Shown here: positions 33,801 through 42,539 of the stretch, in pieces
Numbering within the stretch: the first letter of the stretch is position 1
How the letters are laid out: every line of letters begins with the position of its first letter
Source of the DNA: Eunapius fragilis
Lineage: Eukaryota > Porifera > Demospongiae > Spongillida > Spongillidae
Direction of reading: 5' to 3'
DNA: 64,000 nt
Assembly: GCA_963681505.1 (NCBI GenBank)
Contig: OY811976.1
Location: 1,872,916-1,936,915 of the forward strand
Position numbers and translations under genes: made by a program
The notes under the pieces: generated by a model
Databases searched by the model: none
The model's input: only the letters and a program-made list of their open reading frames with translations
Told to the model about the DNA's origin: nothing

Positions 33801-36673
33801 TTATATCCTGTAAAGCAATCTTGCGCAAAATGATTCTGCGTGCTGTGGAGGTATGCATGAAAACCGCCAAGTGAAATGATGCTTTCATTGAAAATGTAAC
33901 GTTGTGAGCTTCTAGCTGTGTGTGTTAACATTCATTTAAACACCTGTAAGGTTAGATGACAGGGAAGATTGCAGTTTTAAAGAAAGGTGTGCTTTGGATC
34001 ATTATTTCTAGTTTCAAATCGTACTGTGTGCTGCTGCATGCTTAAGTGATCGATCAGCTTTAACAAAAGGGGGGTTTGCATGGTTCATTTTATGACAAAT
34101 CCCATAGCCTCTCAACAATGATCAAGATATTAAGTTAGAAGGAGCACCAGTAAGCAACCTTGATGCTGACCAAAGTGTTGGCTTTATAAATTATGAATTA
34201 TCAAGAAGAGGATCAAAGCAGTGAAGTACAGCTGTATCAACACAAGTTAAATATGCAGCACATTATTTAATTGATAATAACTTTTACAGGATCATATTAG
34301 AATTGTGGCTCAAATAGACTGCTAACCAGGTCTTGTAGATACAGAAATTGCAAATCTAGCCTTGGATAGAAGAAAAAACAAGGATCTGGCTGATGAGTAT
34401 TTGAAATCTAGCCACAGTAATAAAATTGTATTTGAAGTGAGGTATTTCTTTATCAATGCCAAAGAACAGTGACATTTTTAGACTATAGTCACGGAAGATA
34501 TAGTTAAGATAGTACCAACCCTGGGCTATAACTTGCACCATAGCTAACGTGACTATATGGTATAGGTATACTTATTATGGATATATATTTACTCAAGTCT
34601 CAACATGATTAATATTAAGATGCATGTAATTGATGTATTCCATAAGATTTCACCTCATTAAAATTGCTTATAAAATATCATTGTGTTCTTTTAAATGACT
34701 GCCCTTGAACTTCTGTTTCTTTCATTATGCGATCTTTTTATTGTGCTCTTGCTAATGCCTAAATGAATGAAAGATGTATAATAGTTAATTAAGGCAATAT
34801 ATTAGTAGCACACATGACTAATTACCTAGTTTAACTTTTAATGCTTATATGGTGTCATGGGTGGTGTACCATATATGCATGTATACATCTTTTTAACTTC
34901 AAGTGTACCATACAGGGGGGGTTACTCTTAGTACAAAAATACATGTTTTCATGTTTCTTAATCCTCTCCATATTTTGATACGGGTAGAAAATTTTTTAAC
35001 TAACACCCCTCCCCCCAACTATTAGAGAACAAAAGGGTACTGCTCGTCCTCGTACCCAGTCCCAGAATTCTCCTCCTCTTTCTTGACCACGCATAACTCG
35101 GATAGGAACACATTTAAGGAATGGAATGTCACCAATAGTTTCAGAATTGGCTGGAAGAGGGCCTACTGTGAGATCAAATAGTCGATGGTATATAACTGTA
35201 TTGTTGGATTTGGGCTATACTAAACACTACTCGTATCATTACAAAAGGCAGTATCTTGACAAGGTTAGAATTGTCAATACCAAACCAGAAAACTACAGGA
35301 GCAGTATCAAATGATTTACAATCAACCATACTGTTAGTGTAAAACGTATAATTAGATATGAGAAAACAAAATCAATGAAACAAGTAACTAAAAATATTCA
35401 CTATGAGAAAGTTGGTGAGATATAGGATTTGAACGCAATGACAAGGAAACAAGGGTCTGTAATAGTACGGTAGTCCTATATTTAGCACACGAACATAGTA
35501 TATGCTACAAACGGGCCAAATATAGGACTATGACATTTTCCCTTACTATTATAGACCCTTGTTTTCTTGCTTTTTTTACTCCACCATTGCCTTCAAATCC
35601 TATATCTCACCAACTTTCTCATAGTGAATGTTTTTAGTTACTTGTGTCAAGAAACATTGAAGTGATACCCTGACCCAATGTCCTTTAGATCCTAAACCAC
35701 TGTGACATGTAAGTTGTGTATAAAACTGAACTGCAGATTATATACGAAAGCTTAGTTACATATATTTCCACTGCTTAAAACAGTACATAGTGATGACCTA
35801 AGGAGACAATACTGTATTTATTAAAAACAACATCAAACTGCTAGGTTTGAAACCAAAAGAAACATGGTGGATATGCTAGAGATAATGGTGAAGCTGAATC
35901 CTTAGTGTGAGCAACACAGAGTTTTGTACGTCATCTGCTAAAATTTTGGTGTGAACTATATTTAGTGATACCATAACCATCGTACCAATCGAGAACTGAA
36001 CACTGAACATCCTGCTTTGAACAGCAGCTTTCTTTGGAGATTGAATCAGTTCTAAATAAATGGGAATCAATTTTGAACTTGATATCAGCAAAGAAATTCA
36101 TTGAGTGTGGCATACAAGTTGAACGCCTAGCAAGACAAACAAATTGATCTTTGGAGATAAGGTTGTTTGAACGAAGAATTGATATTATTGATTCACAAAC
36201 ACTATAGATTCCATAAATTTACAACATGCAGCAGATACTATAGTGAGTGAGACTGGACGATATTATTGCTAGGCAACTTACGAGAACCTTTTTTGAAAAT
36301 GGTTCTAGCTTTATGGAAAGAGTCAATATTCAATTGATGCGGGCAAATACCACTGCCTCCATCTTCTCAATCACATAAAGCAGCATGCAGGGGTTGTGTT
36401 TCTATCTAAACATGCACTCAACTATTCAAAACTTATTTTATTACTGATTGATAGTGCGCATGCATGATATCACATATATGAACTGATAGGATTGTTGACC
36501 CAATGTGCATGGGCCATTTTATGATCTAATTATACAGTGTAATAATGTTACCATTACCACTTTTCACAGATCCAATAACAGTACCTAATCCTGTGTATGA
36601 CATTGTGGTGAAACGTTCCAATGATCCCACCACAGCCGACAATGCAGTTTATGGTGTTAGGATAGTTGTGTGA
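18765..36673 (+). CDS. Receptor gene 1: Ig-FN3-FN3-stalk-TM, tyrosine tail (8 exons)
   Basis: Exons at 18765-18822, 19276-19560, 19645-19920, 20011-20105, 21087-21285, 21354-21812, 22745-22858 and 36570-36673 join without a stop to about 529 aa. All junctions have AG/GT ends, and all are phase 1 except one phase-0 junction inside the second FN3. Order: signal peptide, Ig-like domain, two FN3 domains, an unassigned domain of about 100 aa, a repetitive YGPSS-rich stalk, one TM helix, and a short tail with NPVYDIV and AVYGV. It is a predicted type I surface receptor. NPxY motifs bind PTB domains when phosphorylated in known receptors; ligand and signalling here are inference. Intron 4 holds a foldback element; the 13.7-kb last intron holds two large transposable elements. 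Extra cytoplasmic exons could be missed there. Confidence 0.7.
19276..19560 (+). CDS. Receptor gene 1 exon 2: Ig-like domain
   Basis: Reads FIQTPVNATVCLGSTAQF, then FVCSAT, a central ASRGI, and LITCVAL before the phase-1 donor. The two cysteines (FVC and LITC) are spaced as in an Ig fold, but the canonical core tryptophan is absent. The F-x-C-S-A-T ... A-S-R-G-I signature recurs in receptor gene 2. Confidence 0.75.
19645..19920 (+). CDS. Receptor gene 1 exon 3: FN3 domain 1
   Basis: Begins GPPSAPTDINIT, has the strand-B tryptophan in TKLAWGL, and ends with the E-A-T-V-T-P strand and TSPVKMG. A single phase-1/phase-1 exon encodes the whole domain, the usual unit for shuffled FN3 modules. Two extra Cys may form a disulphide. 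Confidence 0.75.
20011..20105 (+). CDS. Receptor gene 1 exon 4: FN3 domain 2, first half
   Basis: Reads DPPSPISRDQVHTSLVYPLS and VTVNISLL, with a GTAAGT donor in phase 0. Foldback copy 3 lies 40 bp into the following intron. Confidence 0.65.
20145..20930 (-). mobile_element. Foldback element family F, copy 3 (reversed)
   Basis: Mirror orientation relative to copies 1 and 2: tail end ATCGGAAGTCTC at 20145, then the tail, then the foldback at about 20640-20930. The whole element lies inside intron 4 of receptor gene 1. Confidence 0.8.
21087..21285 (+). CDS. Receptor gene 1 exon 5: FN3 domain 2, second half
   Basis: Reads TSPKVCSYKMVAIAGYEVF, then STITVSIPPNKHLNLTII and AYNGYGNTS, the typical F-G strand end of FN3. 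Phase 0 in, phase 1 out. Confidence 0.7.
21354..21812 (+). CDS. Receptor gene 1 exon 6: membrane-proximal domain and stalk
   Basis: The first 100 residues (TFDVVGVSVNTSSPTGLVC, GCLVYLTDTATGVTYCMVV, VYSVEVYDIESDGG) form a Cys-containing beta-rich domain not assigned to a family. The rest is a Ser/Thr/Tyr-rich stalk built on repeats of (T/S)-x-Y-G-P-S-S, likely O-glycosylated. Phase 1 in and out. Confidence 0.7.
22222..22262. repeat. Poly-G tract
   Basis: About 35 G with few interruptions, in intron 6 of receptor gene 1. Confidence 0.9.
22745..22858 (+). CDS. Receptor gene 1 exon 7: transmembrane helix
   Basis: Reads FGIGAVGGGGAILVASVMIM then ALFII, followed by the basic stop-transfer RVKKMKVKLKQ. 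This fixes a single-pass, N-out topology. The phase-1 donor matches the acceptor of the exon at 36570. Confidence 0.75.
22925..24010. repeat. Left terminal inverted repeat of the Tigger-like element
   Basis: Includes the open frame at 23490-23798, which recurs reversed at 26436-26696 with one changed residue, showing the arms are recent copies of each other. Confidence 0.8.
24333..25946 (+). CDS. Tigger/pogo-type DDE transposase, intact
   Basis: 537 aa. Residues about 5-60 form a psq/CENP-B-type helix-turn-helix (VKDVARDFGVSKAQAYKVF). Residues 70-140 form a second CENP-B-like DNA-binding part with the hallmark ASNGWISNWRWRYGVS. The DDE_1 catalytic core follows: D177 in YNMDELGLFY, D290 in LVLDGFSGH, D323 in YQPLDQGIIAAL, with 32 residues between the second and third, as in Tigger/pogo (DD-about-30-D). 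The acidic C-terminus contains VDEDVDEDQ. No stop or frameshift is present, so it may be active or recently active. The ATG at 24333 is the first in frame. Confidence 0.9.
   Translation: MEKKIKKFLSVSERLKLVDEIKLGKPVKDVARDFGVSKAQAYKVFKSKDDLIKLVDSGSVPLQSKMVVNKSKHKEIDEAVFEWFCSLRTFNGNRKPLPVSRGLIRAKAMYEAKKRGIAGFVASNGWISNWRWRYGVSRSTRLVGEAGEVDINIADEKVEILRSSLSMYDPNNVYNMDELGLFYKAIPQYSYLLESEGDKRQHGRGTKKMKAKDRLTVILCTNATGTVKVSPVVVGSAKKPRCFSNAPPCLPYFSQSSAWCDKTIFRRWWHEIFLPEVQKLTSEPIALVLDGFSGHDEGCDDPLKQAKIFKFPPNVTSIYQPLDQGIIAALKVRYKGSLLAKLVETDADICRLQSLAQQLPAGCAGLKYGAPPHVGDALVLLKDAWDNISSSTIAACWRHSRCLSLLQLNDAASSSDYNKRIENDAVYDMCQQLCSLKLSSNLLSSMGLDAHKTDLKNASMTMLAKWMHVEEQGIDVDEDVDEDQLCMDEEVQTQEKVSLLTNALKHVNELHLVGVKLNDTKIMETARQLCLYVHDSI
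26165..27221. repeat. Right terminal inverted repeat of the Tigger-like element
   Basis: Inverse of 22925 to about 24010. Pairing is clear from the CTATGCATAGGATCC block inward end to the CGCCCAACTA tip. Confidence 0.8.
27382..27526. mobile_element. Short MITE with AGTGTCCAGC ends
   Basis: A 145-bp relative of 15063-15404: the ends AGTGTCCAGC and TGATTTTGCTGGACA and an internal GCGTAAGGACCATTTG block are shared. Confidence 0.55.
27530..30120. other. Intronic DNA of receptor gene 1, no gene recognised
   Basis: Unique sequence within the last intron. The frames at 28462-28798 and 29839-30048 show no family resemblance. Confidence 0.4.
30211..30390 (+). pseudogene. Inverted C-terminal piece of the non-LTR retroelement
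   Basis: On the plus strand, SLIAEKHDQPYSLTL is followed after a poly-T slip by WLRAKLSFSLLRSAIMCLRG and SRSSYHRGT. This is the extreme C-terminus of the element whose main body lies on the minus strand next door. Arms 30213-30307 and 30379-30474 are near-perfect inverses with a 71-bp spacer, so the two copies converge tail to tail. Confidence 0.7.
30379..32409 (-). pseudogene. Non-LTR retrotransposon RT and endonuclease, decayed
   Basis: Minus-strand pieces in order: 32409-32185 (FFACRLIALDKCP, IRPIGIGEV), an in-frame TGA, then 32127-31126 (333 codons) with the RT motifs VDAFNSLNRQVAL, EGVTQGDPLAM and WYADDASASG. Next, 31069-30776 has FALHKVAFRDALCLRYGW and the finger CVCGKTFFIEHALNFPC (C-x-C-x7-H-x5-C) followed by PSIRHNELWDIT. 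A multiply shifted stretch contains YVKVFNPF, and 30624-30400 has MDKKRAYEARVREVEL and FYKRLASLIA. Finger plus D...K-like block after the RT suggests a restriction-like-endonuclease (R2-type) non-LTR element. At least three stops or shifts make it inactive. It is antisense to receptor gene 1, in its last intron. Confidence 0.75.
32470..32610 (-). pseudogene. Second C-terminal fragment of the same retroelement family
   Basis: The minus-strand frame contains LRCRPSFAILHSAIMCLRG and SRSSYHNL, a diverged version of the C-terminus found at 30211-30390. It lies directly upstream (in element direction) of the main copy, so at least three copies or fragments adjoin here. Confidence 0.6.
33130..35645 (-). 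mobile_element. Old copy of foldback family F, split by a 1.7-kb insertion
   Basis: 33130-33317 matches the tail of copy 3 (TTTGACCCCAACTATG ... CCGCGCGGTTGTCGAG). The match resumes at 35023 (AGAGAACAAAAGGGTACTGC) and runs through ACTCGGATAGGAACAC to a diverged foldback at 35381-35645. The break falls exactly within the family sequence GTCGAGAACG, so 33318-35022 is a later insertion. That insert has no recognisable gene. Confidence 0.6.
35650..36569. other. 3' part of last intron of receptor gene 1
   Basis: AT-rich, no repeat with clear ends, ending in the acceptor CTTTTCACAG. Confidence 0.5.
36570..36673 (+). CDS. Receptor gene 1 exon 8: cytoplasmic tail
   Basis: Reads PITVPNPVYDIVVKRSNDP and TTADNAVYGVRIVV, then TGA. 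Contains an NPxY motif and a second tyrosine. The phase-1 entry fits the TM exon donor at 22858, 13.7 kb upstream. Linking them is inference; an independent gene end is the alternative. Confidence 0.6.
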
Positions 36674-36755
36674 TTGTAACTGCATTCCAATTCCACTCGC
36701 AGGTACATGCAGAGACGGCTCATTACATTGTATGTGTGGCACACTGCATGCATGC

Positions 36756-36761
36756 AATAAA
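36756..36761 (+). terminator. Candidate poly(A) signal of receptor gene 1
   Basis: AATAAA 83 bp after the stop codon. Confidence 0.45.
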
Positions 36762-36987
36762 TTGAACGAGACAGTTCAATATTTTAAAATTTATTTACAA
36801 GCATGTGTAATAAATGAGCCAGTATAAAACTAAATTATAATTAGACACACTCACTCAATGTCTTGTAACCCCCAATGAAAAGCCCGTATTAACCATCGTA
36901 GATATCTGCACCCCATGCCAGAATACGTATCATATTACTGAGCGAATTAGGGAGAAGTCAGAATGGCAGCTTTAAGAGAACAAAAAA

Positions 36988-37992
36988 AGTTCGTGTTTTA
37001 CCTCGTCCCTTCACCGTCGTCGTCGTTGTCGTCGACTTCTAATTCTCGGGTGAGTATAACTCTGGATAGGAATGGTTTTAAAGAGCACCAATTATATCAA
37101 TCGCTTTAGAATCTCCTGGAAGGACATCTTCAAGTATCAGATATATGAATAAAGCATAAAACTGACATATGTCATCATTACGTAATGCAGAGTGTTAAAT
37201 TGAAGCGTTCCCATGGCAATATTACGTATATTTAGAATGCGGTTTTGTTCACCACTTTTGGCTAGCGATGTTTTCAAAATGCCTTCACGTCAACAAAGAG
37301 CAGAGCCGGCGGAAGGTCTAAAATTCAACCCAGGCAAGAGGGAAGTGCCAAGTAGGGGGAGGGGGACGTGCCCCCTCCCGGGTGAAGCGCGGAAGCTTTT
37401 TAAGTATATGAAATTGATACATGAAACTAGGTTGTTTTTTTTAATAGTACGACACCTATATTTATTTGTTTATTTATTTTTTAGCCCAAAAATCTACCCA
37501 GGCAATTGCCTGGGTTGCCTGCTGGGCTCCGCCGGCCATGAAAGAGGAGAGCTAAACAATGAGATACTTCCAAAGTCGAGACGACGATTTAGAGTTCTCC
37601 CGCGTTCCGTACAGTAATCCCAAACAAAAGTTGGCGTCTGGTAATTGAAGCGGGGGGGGGGGGGGGGAGGGGCGGAGGGGTTTAATATAAATAAATAAAA
37701 AATAGCGGAAACAAGTAAACAAAAATCATTCTCTAACGAGAAAGTTGGTGGGATATAGGAATTGGAATTGGAGGTAAAGGTGGTGTAAAAAGGAGGGGAA
37801 CAAGGTTTGAGAAAAGGTAAACGAGACAAAAATCCTCGCAATTCTTTTGGTTGTTACATGTACATGTGCTAAATATAGGATTTTTGTCTCATTTTCCTTT
37901 TCTCAAAACCTTGTTCCCTTCCTTTTTACACCACATTTGCCTCCAGTTCCTATATCCCACCAACTTTCTCGAATGTTTTTCTTTACTTGTTG
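36988..37992 (-). mobile_element. Old copy of foldback family F with nested MITE
   Basis: The tail part at 36988-37135 (TATAACTCTGGATAGGAA, CACCAATTATATCAATCGC) and the foldback at 37705-37992 are diverged from copies 1-3. Between them sits the element at 37304-37536 and a G-tract at 37650-37664. Confidence 0.55.
37304..37536. mobile_element. MITE with GCCGGCGGA ends
   Basis: AGCCGGCGGA at the left and TCCGCCGGC at the right, with inner inverted blocks AACCCAGGCAA and TTGCCTGGGTT and a small palindrome CCCAGGCAATTGCCTGGG at 37498-37515. Confidence 0.5.
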
Positions 37993-38527
37993 CAATGACT
38001 GATTACATAGTACACACTGCAATCATGAAACTAAATTGAAGCAAACGTAATATTTTACAAAAAAGGACAGCATTGATGATGATTCGGTTCCATTACAAAA
38101 GGGCATGGGGGCGTGGTTAGGTGGAGTCAAAAAGGTGACAGGGGCATTATATGTCAATGTCCAACATGGGCATCAGTTTATGGTGGCCATGTTGTTCACA
38201 TCTTCAAACTTTGGCTGGCCCCACATGGTTGCCATGCGACCCATGGACATTACCCGGGAAGAGGCGGGAGGCAGTTGCTGTGGGCAGAACCCCTTGACGT
38301 AATGATGGAGGGAGGCTGAGGCTATAACCTCTGTCTCTTAATGTCTTTTGTACATGTGTGTGTGTGTATTTGTGTGTGTGTGTGTGGCATATGGTATGGA
38401 AGTAGGCATTTCAAAATCCAAATGGAGCACACCACACCTGAGATGGCTATCTGCAGCTTCCTTCATGCCCCACCAATCTCTTCGAGATCTTCCTCTGTCA
38501 TGGACAGGAAAGTGGACCTGTAGGACC

Positions 38528-38708
38528 CGAGGAGGTGAATGCAGGGGAAGGGAGAAGGGTATGGAGGGGAGGGGAGAAGGGTGTGGAGGGGAGGGGAGAA
38601 GGATGTGGAGGGGAGGGGAGGATGTGGAGGGGAGGGGAGAAGGGTGTAGACGGGAGGGGTGAAGGGTGTGGAGGGGAGGGGTGAAGGGTGTGGAGGGGAG
38701 GGGTGATG
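38528..38708. repeat. Purine-rich GGAGGGGAGGGG minisatellite
   Basis: Degenerate 20-24 bp units (GGAGGGGAGGGGAGAAGGGTG). The neighbouring array on its right is rich in the opposite strand's pyrimidines. Confidence 0.8.
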
Positions 38709-38729
38709 CAACATGATTAAGTACATATA

Positions 38730-39825
38730 CTACACACACCTCCACCATCCCCTACACACACCTCCACCATCCCCTACATTCACCTCCACCATCCCCTACA
38801 TTCACCTCCACCATCCCCTACACACCTCCACCATCCCTACACACACCTCCACCATCCCCTACACACACCTCCACCATCCCCTACACACACCTCCACCATC
38901 CCCCCTACACACACCTCCACCATCCCCTACACCTCCACCATCCCTACACACACCTCCACCATCCCCTACACACCTCCACCATCCCCTACACACCTCCACC
39001 ATCCCCTACACACATCCACCACCCCACACACCTCCACCATCCCCTACACACACCTCCACCACCCCTACACACACTTCCACCATCCCCTACACACATCCAC
39101 CATCACTACACACACCTCCACCATCCCCTACACACACCTCCACCACCCCCTACACACATCCACCATCCCTACACACATCCACCATCCCTACACACCTCCA
39201 CAATCCCCTACACACACCTCCACCATCCCCTACACACACCTCCACCACCCCCTACACACATCCACCATCCCTACACACCTCCACAATCCCCTACACACAC
39301 CTCCACCACCCCCTACACACATCCACCATCCCTACACACCTCCAAAATCCCCTACACACCTCCACCACCCCCTACACACATTCACCATCCCCTACACACC
39401 TCCACAATCCCTACACACACCTCCACCATCCCTACACACACCCACCATCCCTACACACCTCCACCATCCCTTACACACACCATCACTACACACACCTCAC
39501 CATCCCTACACACACCTCCACCATCCCCTACACACACCTCCACCATCCCTACACACACCTCCACCATCCTCTACACACATCTCCAACATCCCCTACTCAC
39601 GTCCACCATCACCTACACACACCTCCACCATACCCTACACACCTCCACCATCCCCTACACACACCTCCACCATTCCCTACACACCTCCACATCCCCTACA
39701 CACACCTCCACCATCCCCTACACACACATCTACCATCCACTACACACACCTCCACCATCTCCTACACATACCTCGACCATCCCCTACACACCTCCACTAT
39801 CCCATACACACACCTCCACCATTTG
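38730..39825. repeat. CTACACACACCTCCACCATCCC minisatellite
   Basis: About 50 units of 17-22 bp. It generates a 378-codon His/Pro/Thr open frame that is a repeat artefact. Confidence 0.9.
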
Positions 39826-39852
39826 TCTGCCTGCCTGCCTGCCGTATAATAT

Positions 39853-40193
39853 GGGCTATTCCATTATTTAATAATACACCCCTACAGATGACAATAAATG
39901 GTGTCCAGGGGGGTATATGGAAGATGTCTCGGGGGTGGTCATTTAAATGCCTGTGCCGGGGGGTTAGAAGGTATAATAGAAGCTTGTCCAGGGGGGAGGG
40001 GAACTACATAGAAGCTTGTCCAGGGGGGTGGAACAAAACAGAAGCTTGTCCAGGGGGCATTTACAAGTCTGTCCCGGGGAGGTGTAGATATAATATAAGC
40101 GTGTCCAGGGGTGCTTTTATATATTGTCCCGGGGGGGTACGTTTGCAATTATTGTCATCTGTAGGGGTGTACGGTTAAATAATGGAATAGCCC
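39853..40193. mobile_element. Non-autonomous element with GGGCTATTCCATT ends and internal tandem units
   Basis: Inverted ends GGGCTATTCCATTATTTAA ... AATGGAATAGCCC continue inward to ACACCCCTACAGATGACAA. The interior is a ladder of AGAAGCTTGTCCAGGGGG-type units. A second copy with the same inner sequence lies at about 42040-42330. Confidence 0.7.
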
Positions 40194-40395
40194 TATATCG
40201 CTCTAATAACTACTTCCGTTGTCCGATATCCGGTCCGGGGCAACGCCCAAAAACGTTTTACTTTGCGCCAAATCCGTTATACGTTTTGGGCCAAATCCAA
40301 TTTGGTCTCTGTGTCTGTTTTGCGCCAAATACGATTTGGTTTTACGCCATATCGCTCTTATGTCTAATGTTTTGTTACGCGACCAACCGGGCCAC

Positions 40396-40475
40396 TAGTC
40401 TCGTACCCAGACCCAGATTCCCAACAGCTGCGGGTGGATTACATCACCGCTACGTGAAAGTGGGTCTGGCTCATA
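40396..40475. mobile_element. Palindromic MITE family T, half copy
   Basis: Starts TAGTCTCGTACCCAGACCC and matches one arm of the 54949-55068 element through GGGTGGATTACATCACCGC; the second arm is mostly lost. Confidence 0.6.
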
Positions 40476-40983
40476 GGTCGAACTTCTTTGTTCTGTAGAT
40501 CCTGAGTGTTACGCAATCTTTGTGTCGTCACAAAAATGGGGTGTCGTTTTTTGTCGTCATATACTAATTATCGTGTCGTCATAGCTAATTACCTGGCTCA
40601 AAACACTGAAAGAACGTGCATTCCACCGCGCGCCTAGTAAGAATTAGGAAGCACCCAACAAGCACATGACCTTTTATGACTGGGGCATGAGAAACAGAAT
40701 ACCTTAAACAATTTAGTTCCAGAAAGCACGCAGGAAGCAGCTGCTCCAAAAGATAGAAAGGAACGTTGAGGCTGAGGTTTGTCGGGATGATAGGGGCAGG
40801 CGGCCTGGCTTTCACTCGCCTCTCCCGTTCTCATCGAGTTTCTAGCCGTGCGCAGTCGCGGGCGCGTCCTTGTCCTTGTAACGCTCCTGCCCACGATGAA
40901 GGCTTGTTTGCTCAGACCCGAGCGGGTACTAAAGCCTTAAAAACAGTCACCCTCGAGGAGAAGGCTCCAATTAGAGTACTACC

Positions 40984-41110
40984 TAGTCTCGTACCCAGAC
41001 CGTCTATGACGTAAGCGATTATCGCTGTAAACAGTATAATCACTACGTTTAGACGTAGTGATTTTACAGCGATAATCGCTTACGTCATAGACGGTCTGGG
41101 TACGAGACTA
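40984..41110. mobile_element. Palindromic MITE family T, near-perfect 127-bp palindrome
   Basis: TAGTCTCGTACCCAGACCG ... CGGTCTGGGTACGAGACTA, with the centre around TACGTTTAGACGTAG. It shares tips but not interior with the 54949 copy. Confidence 0.8.
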
Positions 41111-41199
41111 AGTAACCCGAACTCATTAATAGCTAGCTATGGAATGCAATTACACTCATAATTAAGTAGCATCGTGACGTCACTACGGGCTTCAATTTG

Positions 41200-41306
41200 A
41201 TTGGGTCTCCAAAATCTAGGATCCAACAGCTGCGGATGGATTACATCACCGCCACTTCTAGCGTAGCGGTGACCGCAGCTGCTAGTGTGGTCTGGGAACG
41301 AGACTA
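41200..41306. mobile_element. Palindromic MITE family T, diverged copy
   Basis: Contains CAACAGCTGCGGATGGATTA and the end CTGGGAACGAGACTA. Confidence 0.55.
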
Positions 41307-41356
41307 GAAAAGGTGGGTTTTTTATTTATTTTTATCTTTAGGCCAGAATATTGTCG

Positions 41357-41380
41357 CAGTGGCGTATCCAGGATTTCAGC

Positions 41381-41413
<33 letters not shown>

Positions 41414-41438
41414 TTCATTCAGGCCCGATAGGAAAAGT

Positions 41439-41469
<31 letters not shown>

Positions 41470-41628
41470 GGGGGTTGGGTGGGGGTGCAGTCCACGTCAG
41501 GTCCGAAACAAAATGTGTGTGTGTGTGGGGGGGGGGGGGGGGGGGACATCAGGTCCGATACGAAAAAGGGGAAGGGGGGGGGGGGGGGTGCTCAAGCACC
41601 CGGAGCACCCTCTCTGGATACGCCACTA
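41357..41628. mobile_element. MITE with CAGTGGCGTATCCAG ends, G-tract-rich
   Basis: Left CAGTGGCGTATCCAGG and right CTGGATACGCCACT form the inverted ends of a 272-bp element. The interior holds four G-tracts (41383-41412, 41453-41474, 41527-41545, 41575-41588) and GTGTGT runs. The Gly-rich frames are artefacts. Confidence 0.7.
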
Positions 41629-41629
41629 G

Positions 41630-41843
41630 TTGATACGGAGGGAATTGGGCCGCACGTGGTGGTCAGGGCCTCAAGGGACGTGCACGTGCGTGTATTCTCG
41701 GATGTGGTACTGATGCCCAAAGCGGGGTCCTTCGAGTTTATAGCTGATCAAGCTATCTACGGCCTGAGCTGGGCTTATGTACACCCAATGCCATACACAG
41801 AGTTGACGATAACGGGTAGACATAACGGTGTCCAGGGAGCGTA
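41630..41843 (+). CDS. Possible IgGFc-binding-type domain fragment
   Basis: The frame reads GIGPHVVVRASRDVHVRVFS, then VLMPKAGSFEFIADQAIYGL and PYTELTITGRHNGVQ, then TAA. The order V-x-A-S-x-D-V-x-V ... S-D ... G-S-F ... Y-x-E-L resembles the N-terminal domain of IgGFc-binding proteins. The resemblance is weak. No splice-bounded partner exon was found. It begins right at the edge of a MITE, so a 5'-truncated relic is likely. Confidence 0.25.
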
Positions 41844-42039
41844 ATAATACTTCGGCCGGGCACGGCTATCGCGTTTGGTCGTTGTTGTTCTGGAGTGTTA
41901 TGCAGGTGGTGAATTAGAATTATGGTGTTAGGTTACATGGTTACGATGAAGCCATTTGAACCGATTGGACTGAAATTGCAGCAGAACATATCCTGCCATA
42001 GGCTTGTATCTAACGCGGTAGTCGGGCCACACCCAACTA

Positions 42040-42330
42040 TGTAAATATGTCCTGAGGGGGAGGGGGGTGGGGTGGGGGTGGTGTATAAATGGCTGTCTTG
42101 GGGAGGTTTGCAGGTGTAACATACCGGTAAGCTTGTCCAGGGGAGGTGTAACCAAATAGCAGCTTGTCCAGGAGGTATGTCCAGGTGGAGATTTGATTGG
42201 TTAAAATGCTCCAGGAGTGGGAATTTGAAAACCACAACCGTCAAATCCCCACCTCCACCCCACATGTGCCAGGTGGGGGAGACCATTGATAGGTGCATTA
42301 TTGTCATCTGTAGGGGTGTATAGAATATTA
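42040..42330. mobile_element. Second, truncated copy of the GGGCTATTCC element
   Basis: Shares GTCCAGGGGAGGTGTAAC-type ladder units and the inner end TTATTGTCATCTGTAGGGG with 39853-40193; the outer tips are degraded. Confidence 0.5.
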
Positions 42331-42416
42331 TATCATGATGCCATGTACACATTTGTATTGTTCAAAACCATGCCACAAATCTGTAGCGACAGAACACCAA
42401 ATGCTTTGTGAGCACA

Positions 42417-42538
42417 TATTCTTGTACCCAGACCCAAGTATATCACAGCTGCAGATGGATTACACACTGCTACGTCCTAGTGTAGCGGTGTGTAATCCAT
42501 CTGCAGCTGTGGTGTACTTGGGTCTGGGTACAAGACTA
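42417..42538. mobile_element. Palindromic MITE family T, copy with about 54-bp arms
   Basis: CTTGTACCCAGACCCAAGTA to TACTTGGGTCTGGGTACAAG, with a short centre at about 42474. Near-perfect palindrome. Confidence 0.75.
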
Positions 42539-42539
42539 T

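Noticed and set aside
38713..39849. 378-codon His/Pro/Thr open frame
   Set aside because: It is a CTACACACACCTCCACCATCCC minisatellite read in one frame; no start context, splice or family.
41313..41629. Gly-rich frames
   Set aside because: Produced by G-tracts and GTGT runs inside a MITE.
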